NCBI RefSeq assembly: GCF_016862315.1
Contig: NZ_BOMS01000019.1
Coordinates: forward strand, 1 to 64,000
DNA: 64,000 nucleotides
Direction: 5' to 3'
DNA from: Actinoplanes palleronii
GTDB taxonomy: Bacteria > Actinomycetota > Actinomycetes > Mycobacteriales > Micromonosporaceae
Shown: in pieces, positions 35,319-44,629 of the stretch
Layout: each line of letters starts with the position of its first letter
Numbering within the stretch: the first letter of the stretch is position 1
Notes under the pieces: generated by a model
Seen by the model: the letters and a program-made list of their open reading frames with translations, nothing else
The model's database searches: none
What the model was told of the DNA's origin: nothing
Made by a program: the position numbers and the translations under genes

Positions 35319-37523
35319 TTGAGCGACACCACCGACGTGACGTCGGGTGTTTCTGACGTCGCTGACGGCGCCGGCACCACCGCGACCGCCACGAAGCGCC
35401 GCCGCGCCGGCACCGGGCTGTCCGCGATGCTGCTGCCCGAGTTGCAGAGCCTCGCCGCGTCCCTGGGCATCTCCGGCACGGCCCGGATGCGCAAGGGCGA
35501 GCTGATCACCGCGATCACCGAGCGGCAGAGCGGCGGTTCGGCCGCCGCTGAGCCGGCCCCACGTCCGCGGACCGCCGCTGCCGCCGCGGTGCAGCCCGCC
35601 CCGGCCCAGGTGGCTCCGGTTCAGCCGGCCCCGGCCGAGACGCCGCAGCCCGTGGCCGCCCCGGCCGCTCCGGTCGAGACCGCCCCGGCCGCCGAGGCCG
35701 CGCCGGTGACCGAGCGTCCGTCCCGGCGCAGCCGCGAGCGGGCCCGTGACACCACCCCCCGTGAGACGGCTCCTCGGGAGACGGCTGTTGCGGAGGCCGC
35801 TCCGGTCGCCGCCGCGCCGGTCGCCGCGGTGACCGAGACGGCCCCGGCCGACACCACCGAGCGTGCCGAGCGGAGCGAGCGTCCCGAGCGGGGCGACCGC
35901 AACCGCGACCGGCAGCGCACCGAGCGCGCGCCGCGCGACAGCGAGCGGACCGACCGGCCCGAGCGCACCGACCGGCCCGAGCGCACCGATCGTTCCGAGC
36001 GCACGCCGCGTGACGGCGAGCGGATCGAGCGTTCCGAGCGCACCCCGCGCGACGGCGAGCGGACCGACCGGACCGACCGTTCCGAGCGCACCCCGCGTGA
36101 CGGCGAGCGGACCGAGCGGTCGGACCGGCCCGAGCGCGGCGAGCGTCCGGACCGGACCAACGACCGGACCAACGACCGGGGCCCGCGCACCGAGCAGGCT
36201 CACGACGACGACGACGCTGACGGCGAGGGTGGCCGCCGGAGCCGGCGCAGCCGTTTCCGGGACCGTCGTCGCGGTCGTGACCGTGACGACCCGCGGGACA
36301 GCACCAGCCCGCGCGAGGGTGGCCAGCGGGACGGCGGCCAGCGCGACGGTGGCGGCCGCGAGCCGCACGTCTCCGAGGACGAGGTGCTCGTCCCGGTGGC
36401 CGGCATCCTGGACGTGCTGGACAACTACGCGTTCGTCCGGACCACCGGCTACCTCTCCGGCCCGAACGACGTCTACGTGTCCATGTCGCAGGTCAAGAAG
36501 TACGGCCTGCGCCGCGGCGACGCGGTCACCGGCGCGGTGCGCTCCGCCCCGCGTGACGGCGGCAGCGGCGACCAGCGTCGGGACAAGTACAACCCGCTGG
36601 TCCGGCTGGACACCATCAACGGGATGGAGCCCGACGAGGCCCGTCGCCGTCCCGAGTTCTACAAGCTCACCCCGCTCTACCCGCAGGAGCGTCTGCGGCT
36701 GGAGACCGAGCCGCACATCCTCACCACCCGCATCATCGACCTGGTGATGCCGATCGGTAAGGGTCAGCGCGCGCTGATCGTCTCTCCGCCCAAGGCGGGT
36801 AAGACGATGGTGCTGCAGGCCCTCGCGAACGCGATCACCCACAACAACCCGGAGTGCCACCTGATGGTGGTGCTGGTCGACGAGCGGCCCGAAGAGGTCA
36901 CCGACATGCAGCGCACGGTGAAGGGCGAGGTCATCGCGGCCACGTTCGACCGTCCGCCGCAGGACCACACCACGGTCGCCGAGCTCGCCATCGAGCGGGC
37001 CAAGCGGCTGGTCGAGCTGGGCCACGACGTCGTCGTGCTGCTCGACTCGGTGACCCGGCTGGGCCGGTCGTACAACCTGGCCGCGCCGGCCTCCGGCCGG
37101 ATCATGTCGGGTGGTATCGACTCGACCGCGCTCTACCCGCCGAAGCGGTTCCTCGGCGCGGCGCGCAACATCGAGAACGGTGGCTCGCTCACCATCCTCG
37201 CGACCGCGCTGGTCGAGACCGGGTCGATGATGGACACGGTGATCTTCGAGGAGTTCAAGGGCACGGGTAACGCCGAGCTCAAGCTGGACCGGAAGATCGC
37301 CGACAAGCGGGTCTTCCCGGCCGTGGACGTCTCCGCCTCCAGCACCCGTAAGGAAGAGATCCTTCTGGGCAAGGAGGAGCTGGCGATCATCCACAAGCTC
37401 CGCAAGGTGCTCAGCTCGCTGGAGTCCGGCGCTGCCCTGGACCTGTTGATGGACCGGCTCAAGCAGACCCGGACCAACATCGAGTTCCTGATGCAGATCG
37501 CCAAGTCGACGCCTGGCGAATAA
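35319..37523 (+). CDS. rho: Transcription termination factor Rho
   Basis: A 734-residue RNA-dependent ATPase hexamer that ends transcription. TTG start with GGAAGGAA upstream. Residues about 30-70 form the N-terminal helical domain (LLPELQSLAASLGISG...ELITAI). A long insert follows: Ala/Pro-rich (about 75-140), then Arg/Asp/Glu-rich repeats (ERTDRPERTD-like; about 185-330), typical of actinobacterial Rho and able to bind RNA directly. RNA-binding primary site EDEVLVPVAGILDVLDNYAF; Walker A SPPKAGKTM near residue 490; Walker B VVVLLDSVTRLGR; Q/R loops intact. A perfect 17-bp terminator stands downstream. Confidence 0.96.
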   Translation: MSDTTDVTSGVSDVADGAGTTATATKRRRAGTGLSAMLLPELQSLAASLGISGTARMRKGELITAITERQSGGSAAAEPAPRPRTAAAAAVQPAPAQVAPVQPAPAETPQPVAAPAAPVETAPAAEAAPVTERPSRRSRERARDTTPRETAPRETAVAEAAPVAAAPVAAVTETAPADTTERAERSERPERGDRNRDRQRTERAPRDSERTDRPERTDRPERTDRSERTPRDGERIERSERTPRDGERTDRTDRSERTPRDGERTERSDRPERGERPDRTNDRTNDRGPRTEQAHDDDDADGEGGRRSRRSRFRDRRRGRDRDDPRDSTSPREGGQRDGGQRDGGGREPHVSEDEVLVPVAGILDVLDNYAFVRTTGYLSGPNDVYVSMSQVKKYGLRRGDAVTGAVRSAPRDGGSGDQRRDKYNPLVRLDTINGMEPDEARRRPEFYKLTPLYPQERLRLETEPHILTTRIIDLVMPIGKGQRALIVSPPKAGKTMVLQALANAITHNNPECHLMVVLVDERPEEVTDMQRTVKGEVIAATFDRPPQDHTTVAELAIERAKRLVELGHDVVVLLDSVTRLGRSYNLAAPASGRIMSGGIDSTALYPPKRFLGAARNIENGGSLTILATALVETGSMMDTVIFEEFKGTGNAELKLDRKIADKRVFPAVDVSASSTRKEEILLGKEELAIIHKLRKVLSSLESGAALDLLMDRLKQTRTNIEFLMQIAKSTPGE
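35861..36190 (+). repeat. Degenerate Arg/Asp/Glu-coding tandem repeats in rho
   Basis: Irregular 9-, 12- and 30-bp repeats code for ERTDRPERTD and ERTPRDGERxERS units inside the Rho N-terminal insert. Coding, not a separate element; length likely varies between strains. Confidence 0.8.
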
Positions 37524-37533
37524 ACACCCGAAA

Positions 37534-37573
37534 ACGACGAGCCCCACCCGATCGGGTGGGGCTCGTCGTCTTT
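37534..37573. terminator. Strong perfect-palindrome terminator after rho
   Basis: A 17-bp perfect stem (37534-37550 with 37553-37569), ending in CTTTG. It begins 10 bases after the rho stop. Confidence 0.92.
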
Positions 37574-37656
37574 GTCGCACACGTTGTCTGATTCGCCCCG
37601 TACGGGGTCGTGCGAACCTCCGGTATCCCCATCCCTCAATAATCCGGAGGCTCCCG

Positions 37657-38826
37657 ATGATCGTGCCTGGTTACCGGGACCATCCCACCGAGACGTGGGA
37701 TCCCGACGCGCCGGTCGACCCGGGTGAGGCGGAGGACTTCCTGCGCCGCTGCTACACCGAGAACCCCCGTCTCGGGCCGGTCGAGCCGCGGCTGGCCATC
37801 ATCCGCGCGCAGATCGCCGCGACCGGCACCTACGTGCACACTCCCGATGAGCTGACCCACGGCGCCCGGATGGCCTGGCGCAACGCCGGCCGGTGCATCG
37901 GCCGGCTCTACTGGCGCAGCCTGCACGTGCTGGACCGGCGCCGGGCCAGGACCGCCGACGAGATCTACTCGCTGCTGGTGCAGCACCTGCAGACCGCCGG
38001 GGAGACCCAGATCCGGCCGGTGATCAGCATTTTCGCGCCGGCCCGGCCGGGTCAGCCGTACGCCCGGGTGTGGAACGAGCAGCTGATCCGGTACGCCGGC
38101 TACCGCACCGAGAGCGGCGAGGCGGTCGGCGATCCCCGGCTGCGCGAGTTCACCACCGCGGTCCGGGCGTTCGGCTGGCAGGGCAAGGGTGAGGCGTACG
38201 ACGTGCTGCCCCTGGTGATCGAGACCCCGGCGGACGGGATCCGGCTCTACGAGCTGCCCGAGCGCGCCATCCGCGAGGTGCCGATCGGCCACCCCGACTA
38301 CGCCTGGTTCACCGAGCTGGGACTGCGCTGGCACGCCGTCCCGGCGATCGCCAACATGCGGCTCACCGTCGGCGGCGTGCACTACCCGCTGGCGCCGTTC
38401 AACGGCTGGTACATGGGCACCGAGATCGGCGCGCGCAACCTGTCCGATCCCGATCGCTACGACATGATCCCGATCATCGCGGCCCGGATGGGCCTGGACA
38501 CCACCCGCGAGTCCACCCTGTGGCGCGACCGCGCGCTGGTCGAGTTGAACATCGCGGTCCTGCACAGCTTCGAGCAGGCCGGCGTCAAGATGAGCGACCA
38601 CCACACCGAGTCACGGCGCTTCCTCAAGCACCTCAGCAACGAGGAGAAGGCCGGCCGCCCGGTCCCGGCCGACTGGAGCTGGATCGTGCCACCGATGTCC
38701 GGCGGCATCACCCCGGTCTTCCACCGCTACTACCAGGAACTCGACCTGCGCCCCGCGTTCTACCTGGACGAGGACGCGGCGTCGCTGGCCCGCGAGGGCA
38801 TGCGCGGCTGTCCGCACCGCCCATGA
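37657..38826 (+). CDS. nos: Bacterial nitric oxide synthase (oxygenase domain)
   Basis: A 389-residue heme enzyme that makes NO and citrulline from arginine. Heme ligand Cys-80 in WRNAGRCIGRLYW; the arginine-binding Glu-256 in FNGWYMGTEIGARNL; the pterin/dimer region MSDHHTESRRFLKH and WSWIVPPMSGG at the C-terminus. The reductase domain is absent, as in all bacterial NOS of this type; electrons come from unlinked reductases. It stands alone (terminator upstream, repeat downstream), not beside a nitrating P450 as in thaxtomin loci, so protection from oxidative stress or NO signalling is more likely than biosynthesis. ATG start. Confidence 0.95.
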   Translation: MIVPGYRDHPTETWDPDAPVDPGEAEDFLRRCYTENPRLGPVEPRLAIIRAQIAATGTYVHTPDELTHGARMAWRNAGRCIGRLYWRSLHVLDRRRARTADEIYSLLVQHLQTAGETQIRPVISIFAPARPGQPYARVWNEQLIRYAGYRTESGEAVGDPRLREFTTAVRAFGWQGKGEAYDVLPLVIETPADGIRLYELPERAIREVPIGHPDYAWFTELGLRWHAVPAIANMRLTVGGVHYPLAPFNGWYMGTEIGARNLSDPDRYDMIPIIAARMGLDTTRESTLWRDRALVELNIAVLHSFEQAGVKMSDHHTESRRFLKHLSNEEKAGRPVPADWSWIVPPMSGGITPVFHRYYQELDLRPAFYLDEDAASLAREGMRGCPHRP

Positions 38827-39111
38827 AAAAAATCCTTATTCGGTACGAATACGGAGCGACCGTCCGCAGGCTACCAGCCACGTCCCGTGATGGTCTCGCG
38901 CGACGTGATCCCGCCACCGGACCGCAGCGCGCCGCCGGGTTGTTCAGCTGGCTCTGACGGCCCTTATCGCATCGCGATAAGGGCCGTCAGGCCCAGCCGG
39001 AACCGTAAGTCGCGTCATGGTCCGGAGCGGTCGCGGCCTCGCGGAAGCCTCACGGGCGGGACTCGGCTCGTAGCCTACGGACGAGCGCCGGACTGTTCGT
39101 ACCACAATGGG
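38827..39111. repeat. Composite intergenic repeat, copy 2
   Basis: 285 bases between convergent genes. 38842-38901 is an inverted copy of the module at about 52120-52179. 38954-38990 is a hairpin with a perfect 17-bp stem and a three-base loop. 39037-39066 matches 11981-12010. 39065-39103 is a weaker direct copy of the first module. Non-coding as far as I can see. Confidence 0.75.
38954..38990. terminator. Perfect 17-bp hairpin between nos and RNA-repair operon
   Basis: Stem 38954-38970 pairs with 38974-38990, loop ATC. No U-run, but the position between two 3' ends and the stem length suggest a bidirectional terminator. It lies inside the composite repeat. Confidence 0.75.
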
Positions 39112-39732
39112 TCAGGCGAACTCGTTGAGAGCGAAGTCGTCGCGGTGGCGCCAGGCGGCCGGGGTGCGGACGTGGTCGGCGCGGACCCACTTGAGCACCT
39201 GGCGCTCGAACTCGGCGGCCGGGATGCGGCCGGCCGCGCGGACCACAAAACCCTCCGAGGAGTCCGTGTCGCGCATGCCCGGCCAGGCCGCGCGGGCCTC
39301 GCTGAGGCTGCCGCCGCGGTAGAGGACCGGGACCATCGGCAGCTCCAGCCGCCGCGCCCAGTCGACGGTGTCGTCCCAGCCCAGCAGCGTGTCGGTCTCG
39401 TCCCAGATGCCGAAGACCAGGAAGACGCCGGGCAGATCCGCGTAGGCGACGCTGCGGCGGGCCCACATGGACTCGCCGCAGACCCGCCAGGCGTCCGGGA
39501 TCCGGTACGCCGTCATCGCCCACAACGCCTTCGCCGGCCGGTCCCACGGGTGCGTGCCGGAGTCGGGGGAGCGGGCGTACATCGCGTCCCGGGTGAAGGT
39601 GAGGTTCCCGCCGTCCATCTTCTCGGTCACCACGAGCTCGCCGTCCAGCCACGACAGATCCGATTGGATCCGGTCATCGTCGGAGGCGCCCGGGGAATCG
39701 GGCAGATGGAACGTCCGCGGATACTTCCTCAC
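39112..39732 (-). CDS. RNA ligase, T4 Rnl2-like
   Basis: A 206-residue ATP-dependent RNA ligase core. Nucleotidyltransferase motifs are in order: motif I TEKMDGGN with Lys-38 as the AMP-accepting residue; motif III around WRVCGESMW (Glu-87) with VFLVFGIWDE; motif IV SSEGFVVR (Glu-160); motif V VLKWVR (Lys-181). Shorter than T4 Rnl2 (334 residues) because the C-terminal domain is missing, as in several minimal bacterial ligases. Last gene of the repair operon; 12 bases after the kinase-phosphatase gene. It probably seals nicked or healed RNA ends. Ligase identity is firm, the RNA substrate unknown. Confidence 0.9.
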   Translation of the reverse strand: MRKYPRTFHLPDSPGASDDDRIQSDLSWLDGELVVTEKMDGGNLTFTRDAMYARSPDSGTHPWDRPAKALWAMTAYRIPDAWRVCGESMWARRSVAYADLPGVFLVFGIWDETDTLLGWDDTVDWARRLELPMVPVLYRGGSLSEARAAWPGMRDTDSSEGFVVRAAGRIPAAEFERQVLKWVRADHVRTPAAWRHRDDFALNEFA

Positions 39733-39744
39733 CTGACACCCACC

Positions 39745-40641
39745 TCAGAAGTCCCCTTCCGCCACCTGGAACACCGTCAGGCCGAGCGCACGCCACATAC
39801 GTACCACCTGCTGGCGGTCGTCGAAAACCCCGACGACCCGCCACCGGTCCCGGATCTCGGTATCGAAGATCTCCCGCTTGACGATCGAGTCCTTGCGGCT
39901 GTCCCCTTCCGGTCGCATGAACAGAGCCTCGTACGGCACGCCGACGAACAGCTCCAGCCACGCCTCGGTCTCCTCCCGGCACACCGCGTCCCGCCCGGAG
40001 CAGAAGACGATGGCGTGCCCGGCCGCGTGCATCGCCCGCACCGCCGCGATCACCGACGGATTGGGGGCGTCCTCACCGACCCGGCTCCAGTCGTACGGGC
40101 TGCGCCCGGCCATCAGCGCGACAGTCCCGTCGATGTCCACCAGCACCACCGGCGGCAGCTCCGGGTCGGCCTGGTAGACCACCCCGGGCCCACCCGGGTC
40201 CACGAACGGCACCGGCAGCGGGGTGTTCTTCCCAGCCAGATAGCGCTCGTGCATCCGGCGGATGCCGTCCTCGCCGACCCGTTCGTCCTCCGGCCGGTCG
40301 GCGTCGCGCCGCAGGCACTCCTCCAGCGGCACGTCGGTGAAGTCGTGCACCTCGAACGACGCGCCGAACCGGGCGGCCATCTCGGCCCACTCCCGGACCA
40401 CCTTGGCCCGCAGGTTCGTGTCGTCGACGATCACCGACGCCCGGGCGCGCAGCAGCGCCTCGACCGCGGCCCGCTGCGCGTTCGTCACCTGCGCCTCGGC
40501 CCACTGGGTGAACAACCGCTGCCCGTGCAGCATCCGCCGCAGGTCGTCGCGGTTGACCCGGACCACGCCCGGCTGCAGCTTGCGGGCGAACGTGGTCTTC
40601 CCGGACGCGGGCAGGCCCCGCGTGATCAAAAGTCGTGTCAT
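39745..40641 (-). CDS. Polynucleotide 5'-kinase / 3'-phosphatase (T4 Pnkp-like)
   Basis: A 298-residue two-domain RNA end-healing enzyme in the same order as T4 Pnkp. Kinase half: P-loop GLPASGKTT (residues 9-17), RVNRDDLRRM with the catalytic Asp-32, and VDDTN at 72-76. Phosphatase half, an HAD fold: VDIDGT with Asp-169 and Asp-171, FCSGRD (213-218), Lys-255 region (KDSIVKREIF), and FDDR (273-276). It removes 2',3'-cyclic or 3' phosphates and adds a 5' phosphate, making ends ready for ligase. Start codon overlaps the upstream ligase by four bases. Confidence 0.93.
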   Translation of the reverse strand: MTRLLITRGLPASGKTTFARKLQPGVVRVNRDDLRRMLHGQRLFTQWAEAQVTNAQRAAVEALLRARASVIVDDTNLRAKVVREWAEMAARFGASFEVHDFTDVPLEECLRRDADRPEDERVGEDGIRRMHERYLAGKNTPLPVPFVDPGGPGVVYQADPELPPVVLVDIDGTVALMAGRSPYDWSRVGEDAPNPSVIAAVRAMHAAGHAIVFCSGRDAVCREETEAWLELFVGVPYEALFMRPEGDSRKDSIVKREIFDTEIRDRWRVVGVFDDRQQVVRMWRALGLTVFQVAEGDF

Positions 40642-41714
40642 TCCTCGGCTCCTCCACCAGCGGCCCGGACCGCGTCACCCGGCGGCCGCACCCGCTGCCA
40701 CAGACCCGGACGGTAATCATGACCGTCCAGGCGCTGGAACAACTCGCCCCGGTGCGGCGTGCGCACCGCCGCGAGCGCGAACTCCTTGCGGCCCCACCCG
40801 TCGGGCAGCCCGGCGACGAGCTCGGCGTAGGCCACCTCGACCGCGGCGGCCCGCGCGTCCACCTCGGCGGTCAGGCCGTCGGCGATGCCCCGGGCCCAGA
40901 CGTGGAACTCGTCCGGGAGCGGCTCGAGCAGGGCGTCCAGGTTCTGACCGTTGGCCAGGAGCTCCCACACGGTACGAGCGGTGAGCCCGGTCACCAGCCG
41001 GTGCAGCCGCACGTAGTCCGCGTACTTGATCTTCACGCGCTGATCGGCCTCGGTGAAGTGCACGACCAGCCCCTCCCGCCCGTCGCGCGGGGGAGCGGCG
41101 AGCGCCTCGGCCAGCGTCGCGTACCCGAACGTCTCGACCACCGGACCCGGCCAGCCCGGGACAGCGGCCGGACCGTAGGACCGCCCGGTGGCGATGTCCA
41201 CCGCGCCGAGCAGCACCAGGTCGTCGAGCCCCTGGTAGTCGACGACGATCCGGTTGCCCGGGTAGATGATCTCCACGAGCACGGTCGTCCCGGCCGGCGG
41301 CACGAACGACGCGTACCGCGTACGCAACAGTGCGGTCGCATGGATCGCCTGGTCGGAGGCGAACGACCCCCGCGTCGCGACGGCGAAGCCGGAGCCGTCG
41401 TGATAGATCACACCAAGGCTGCCGTCCGCCTTGTCGGTCACCGTGACCTGCGCGGACGGGTCGAGTGCGGGCGCCTGCGGCTCGGTGTGATTAAAGAATT
41501 TGTCGAAGGCACGTGCCACGATCCGCCCGTCGGCGTCCGCGATGAGACCCCGGCAGGCCAGCGTGACCGGGCTCCATGAGCCGGTGTACTGGCAGGCCTC
41601 GGTGTAGTTGTAGACCGTCAACGGCAGGCTCGGATGACGCTGCAGCCGGACCAGCCCGCTGTCGATCGCCTCGGCCAGCGCGGCCGGATCGAAGACGTCG
41701 TGGAGCAGCGTCAT
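40638..41714 (-). CDS. RNA ligase, T4 Rnl1 (RnlA)-like
   Basis: A 358-residue ATP-dependent RNA ligase of the Rnl1 family, the type that reseals tRNAs cut in the anticodon loop. Motifs: upstream ACRGLI and [10 protein letters not shown] (69-78, the Rnl1-specific stretch); motif [10 protein letters not shown] with Lys-95; motif [16 protein letters not shown] (Glu-148); motif [10 protein letters not shown] (Glu-214); motif [12 protein letters not shown] (Lys-228, Lys-230); then a helical C-terminal domain that in T4 contacts tRNA. First gene of the three-gene operon; GAAAGG ribosome site. Divergent from rpmE across 199 bases. Confidence 0.93.
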   Translation of the reverse strand: MTLLHDVFDPAALAEAIDSGLVRLQRHPSLPLTVYNYTEACQYTGSWSPVTLACRGLIADADGRIVARAFDKFFNHTEPQAPALDPSAQVTVTDKADGSLGVIYHDGSGFAVATRGSFASDQAIHATALLRTRYASFVPPAGTTVLVEIIYPGNRIVVDYQGLDDLVLLGAVDIATGRSYGPAAVPGWPGPVVETFGYATLAEALAAPPRDGREGLVVHFTEADQRVKIKYADYVRLHRLVTGLTARTVWELLANGQNLDALLEPLPDEFHVWARGIADGLTAEVDARAAAVEVAYAELVAGLPDGWGRKEFALAAVRTPHRGELFQRLDGHDYRPGLWQRVRPPGDAVRAAGGGAEE

Positions 41715-41913
41715 GACAGGTGCCTTTCGGGTGCGGGAATTACCGGCGGAGCGCTCACGTTATCGACCACGAAACCGTTTGCACCTCCTGATTTCCGGCC
41801 GGTACAGGGGGCATGGCAGACTGGTACATCGGCCAGTAGGGGTTCCGGTTCACGTCTTCCCATCCGCGGAAGGCGACCCGGCGGCCCGTTTCATCGAGAG
41901 GGACCGAGTAGAC
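41715..41913. promoter_or_regulatory. Divergent promoter region, RNA-repair operon / rpmE
   Basis: 199 bases. A weak sigma-A-like pair TTGCAC (41779) and TACAGG (41803), 18 bases apart, could serve rpmE. No palindrome that would point to a regulator of the repair operon is visible, nor a Zur-type A+T-rich palindrome. Confidence 0.35.
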
Positions 41914-42138
41914 ATGAAGAGCGGAATCCACCCGGAGTACACGACCACCGAGGTCATCTGCTCCTGCGGCAGCACCTTCTCCACCCGCAGCACCGCCAAG
42001 GGCGACGAGATCCGCGTCGAGACCTGCAGCGCCTGCCACCCGTTCTACACCGGCAAGCAGCGCGTTCTCGACACCGCGGGCCGGGTTGCGAAGTTCCAGG
42101 CGAAGTACGCCAAGGTCAACGCCGCGAAGAAGAAGTAA
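41914..42138 (+). CDS. rpmE: Ribosomal protein bL31 (zinc-binding form)
   Basis: A 74-residue 50S ribosomal protein with the zinc-ribbon cysteines of the C+ form: CSCGSTF (Cys-16, Cys-18) and CSACH (Cys-37, Cys-40). Basic tail ending [11 protein letters not shown] start, GAGAGGGA upstream. It follows rho/nos in the usual actinobacterial rho-rpmE-prfA order, here interrupted by nos and the repair operon. Followed by a terminator. Confidence 0.96.
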   Translation: MKSGIHPEYTTTEVICSCGSTFSTRSTAKGDEIRVETCSACHPFYTGKQRVLDTAGRVAKFQAKYAKVNAAKKK

Positions 42139-42147
42139 CTGCTTCAA

Positions 42148-42180
42148 CGGCGCCCGTCCCGGAATCCGGGGCGGGCGCCG
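42148..42180 (+). terminator. Hairpin after rpmE
   Basis: CGGCGCCCG pairs with CGGGCGCCG, and an inner CCCGG/CCGGG continues the stem around an AAT loop. It starts 9 bases after the rpmE stop. Confidence 0.75.
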
Positions 42181-42249
42181 TTCGCGTGTGGTCCGCTTTT
42201 CCAGACTTGGAGAGGCGTGTGGTTCGCTTTTCGCTGACTGGAGAGACCG

Positions 42250-43341
42250 ATGAGCACCGACCGCCTGACCGCGCTTCTCGACGAGTACGCCGATCTGGAG
42301 AAGCGGATGGAGGACCCGGCCATCCACGCTGACCAGGCACTGGTCCGCCGGGTCGGCCGGCGATTCGCCGAGCTCGCGCCGCTCTACACCGCGCACGCCG
42401 AGCTGGAGGCCGCGCGCGCCGACCTGGCCGCCGCCAAGGAGCTGGCCGCCGAGGACCCGGCGTTCGCGAGCGAGGTCGAGGCGGTCGCCGCCGTCCTCCC
42501 GGCGCTGGAGGAGAAGCTCGGCGAGATGCTCATGCCGCGCGACCCGAACGACGCCAAGGACGTGATCGTCGAGATCAAGGCGGGCGAGGGCGGCCAGGAG
42601 TCCGCGCTGTTCGCCAGCGATCTGCTGCGGATGTACACCCGGTACGCGGAGCGCCACGGCTGGGTGGTCGAGGTGATCGACCTGCAGGAGTCGGACCTCG
42701 GCGGCGTCAAGGACATCTCGGTCGCGGTGAAGACCAAGGGCGTGCCGGCCGGCGGTCACGGCGTCTGGTCCCGGATGAAGTGGGAGGGCGGCGTGCACCG
42801 GGTGCAGCGCGTCCCGGTCACCGAGTCGCAGGGCCGGATCCACACCTCGGCGGCCGGCGTGCTGGTGCTGCCCGAGGCCGAGGACGTCGAGGTGCACATC
42901 GAGCCCGGCGACCTGCGGATCGACGTGTACCGCTCGTCCGGGCCGGGTGGCCAGTCGGTCAACACCACCGACTCCGCGGTCCGGATCACCCACCTGCCCA
43001 CCGGCACCGTGGTGAGCTGCCAGAACGAGAAGAGCCAGCTGCAGAACAAGGAGTCGGCGATGCGCATCCTGCGCTCCCGGCTGCTGGTCCAGCTGCAGGA
43101 GGCCGCCGACGCGGTCGCCGGTGACGCGCGCAAGGCCCAGGTCCGTACGGTGGACCGCTCGGAGCGGGTGCGGACGTACAACTTCCCGCAGAACCGGATC
43201 ACCGACCACCGGATCGGCTACACGGCGTACAACCTCGACCTGGTGCTCGGCGGTGAGCTGGACGGGGTGCTGGACGCGCTGGGCGCCGCGGACCGCGAGG
43301 CCCGGCTGGCCGGGGAGACCGAGCTCAGCCGGCGTCAGTGA
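42250..43341 (+). CDS. prfA: Peptide chain release factor 1
   Basis: A 363-residue class I release factor that ends translation at UAA and UAG. Codon-recognition region in the middle of domain 2; the GGQ peptidyl-hydrolysis loop reads [17 protein letters not shown] (about residues 230-246), the Gln of which is methylated by PrmC. C-terminal [18 protein letters not shown] is typical RF1. ATG start with a GGAGAG site. prmC is usually next; here four other genes intervene on the opposite strand. Confidence 0.96.
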   Translation: MSTDRLTALLDEYADLEKRMEDPAIHADQALVRRVGRRFAELAPLYTAHAELEAARADLAAAKELAAEDPAFASEVEAVAAVLPALEEKLGEMLMPRDPNDAKDVIVEIKAGEGGQESALFASDLLRMYTRYAERHGWVVEVIDLQESDLGGVKDISVAVKTKGVPAGGHGVWSRMKWEGGVHRVQRVPVTESQGRIHTSAAGVLVLPEAEDVEVHIEPGDLRIDVYRSSGPGGQSVNTTDSAVRITHLPTGTVVSCQNEKSQLQNKESAMRILRSRLLVQLQEAADAVAGDARKAQVRTVDRSERVRTYNFPQNRITDHRIGYTAYNLDLVLGGELDGVLDALGAADREARLAGETELSRRQ

Positions 43342-44626
43342 CGGTCAGCCGGTTGTTCTCCCGGCCGCAGACCAGGTAGCGCCGGACCGTCTCGCAGCCG
43401 GTGGTGATGCCGGGCATCGAGCCGATCAGCCGGGTCCGGCCGGTCGCCGGGTCGAGCAGCGAGACCGCGGTACGCAACTCCGGGTACCCGGCGGCGCGGG
43501 TCACCACCAGCTCGCCGCCGGGGCGTTCACCGCCGAGCACGCTGCCCGGGATCTGCGGGCCGATCGCCGTGCCGGTCGCGGCGTCCACCACCGTCGAGCT
43601 GCTGGTGTCCGGACGGGTGATCAGCAGGCGCCCGCCGCCGATCGGGTACGCGTCGGCCTGCGGCAGCTGCCACCGCGCCCGGCCGGTCGCCGGGTCCAGC
43701 CCGGCCAGCAGGCCGGCGTGCAGCGTGCAGAGCACCGGGTGGCAGTCGTTCAGGATGACGTCGCTGTCCGGCCAGGTGATCCGCCACAGCTCGGCCAGGG
43801 TGTCCGACCGGTACGCGGTCACCGAGGTGGTCGTGCCGGGCACGATGTCGTAGAACCGGCCGTCGCGGACCAGGGCCATCCAGGGCGGCTGGTCCCGGGC
43901 GCCGACCTTGCGGGTGGCGAGCGGGACCCCGTCGGCGTACCGCAGCGCGGTCATCGTGCCGGACGGGGTGATCGCGATGAGGTCACCGGTCCCCGGCGCG
44001 TCGGGCGGGGGCAGCACGAGCGAGGCCGGTGCGATCGGGTGCTCCCAGACCGGGGTGCCGTCCGCGGCCCGGAGCAGGTGCAGCCCGACCACCCGGGCCT
44101 GCTCGTCCCAGTCGGCGAACAGGGCGGTCCCACCCGAGGCGGCCAGCGCCTGCCCGGTGTGCCGCCAGCGGACCGCCCCGGTGCCGCTGTCCAGCACCAC
44201 GGTGCTGGTGGCGTACCCGGTCGAGCTGCTGCCGGCGGTGTAGGTCCGGGCGCCGTCGGCCACGTAGATCCGGTGCGCGTCGTCGTCCGGGATCAGCCAG
44301 TTCGACTCCGGGCCGGTCAGCGTGGCCCAGCGGACCCGGCCGGTGCCCAGGTCGTACGAGGTGAGCTCGGCGCCCGCGTCGGTGACCCGGGAGAGCAGTG
44401 CCGCGTCGCCGGACAGGTACGGGTAGTCGCCGTCGCGTACCGGTATCGACCACAGCTCGTGGACGCGGGGCGGAGCGGGCGGCCCGGAGCCGGTCAGGCC
44501 GGCCGCGCAGAGCACCGCGAGACCGGCGGCGACCACCCGGGTGAGCAGGCGGTCGGCGCGCAGCTCCGGCGCCGCGCCGGGTGTGGCGGTGCGCTCGCTG
44601 AGATCGCCGAGCTCGATGGTGGCCAC
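43325..44626 (-). CDS. Membrane-anchored PQQ-like beta-propeller protein (3 of 3)
   Basis: A 433-residue protein. N-terminus ATIELGDL, then a membrane helix at about 30-47 and an external beta-propeller of PQQ-like repeats ([32 protein letters not shown]). It shares the N-terminal signature, total length and a 'C-H-P-V-L-C' Cys pair with the two proteins upstream, and is the last of three tandem paralogs, three bases after the second. Its 3' end overlaps prfA by 17 bases (convergent). No PQQ-dehydrogenase active site, so probably a scaffold or ligand-binding protein. Function unknown. Confidence 0.82.
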   Translation of the reverse strand: MATIELGDLSERTATPGAAPELRADRLLTRVVAAGLAVLCAAGLTGSGPPAPPRVHELWSIPVRDGDYPYLSGDAALLSRVTDAGAELTSYDLGTGRVRWATLTGPESNWLIPDDDAHRIYVADGARTYTAGSSSTGYATSTVVLDSGTGAVRWRHTGQALAASGGTALFADWDEQARVVGLHLLRAADGTPVWEHPIAPASLVLPPPDAPGTGDLIAITPSGTMTALRYADGVPLATRKVGARDQPPWMALVRDGRFYDIVPGTTTSVTAYRSDTLAELWRITWPDSDVILNDCHPVLCTLHAGLLAGLDPATGRARWQLPQADAYPIGGGRLLITRPDTSSSTVVDAATGTAIGPQIPGSVLGGERPGGELVVTRAAGYPELRTAVSLLDPATGRTRLIGSMPGITTGCETVRRYLVCGRENNRLTVTDAG

Positions 44627-44629
44627 GGG

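Noticed and set aside
35178..37580. An 800-codon minus-strand frame opposite rho
   Set aside because: Antisense shadow of rho with low-complexity composition; rho is certain.
38887..40716. A 609-codon plus-strand frame over the RNA-repair operon
   Set aside because: No ribosome site or domain; the minus-strand ligase and kinase-phosphatase have full catalytic motifs.
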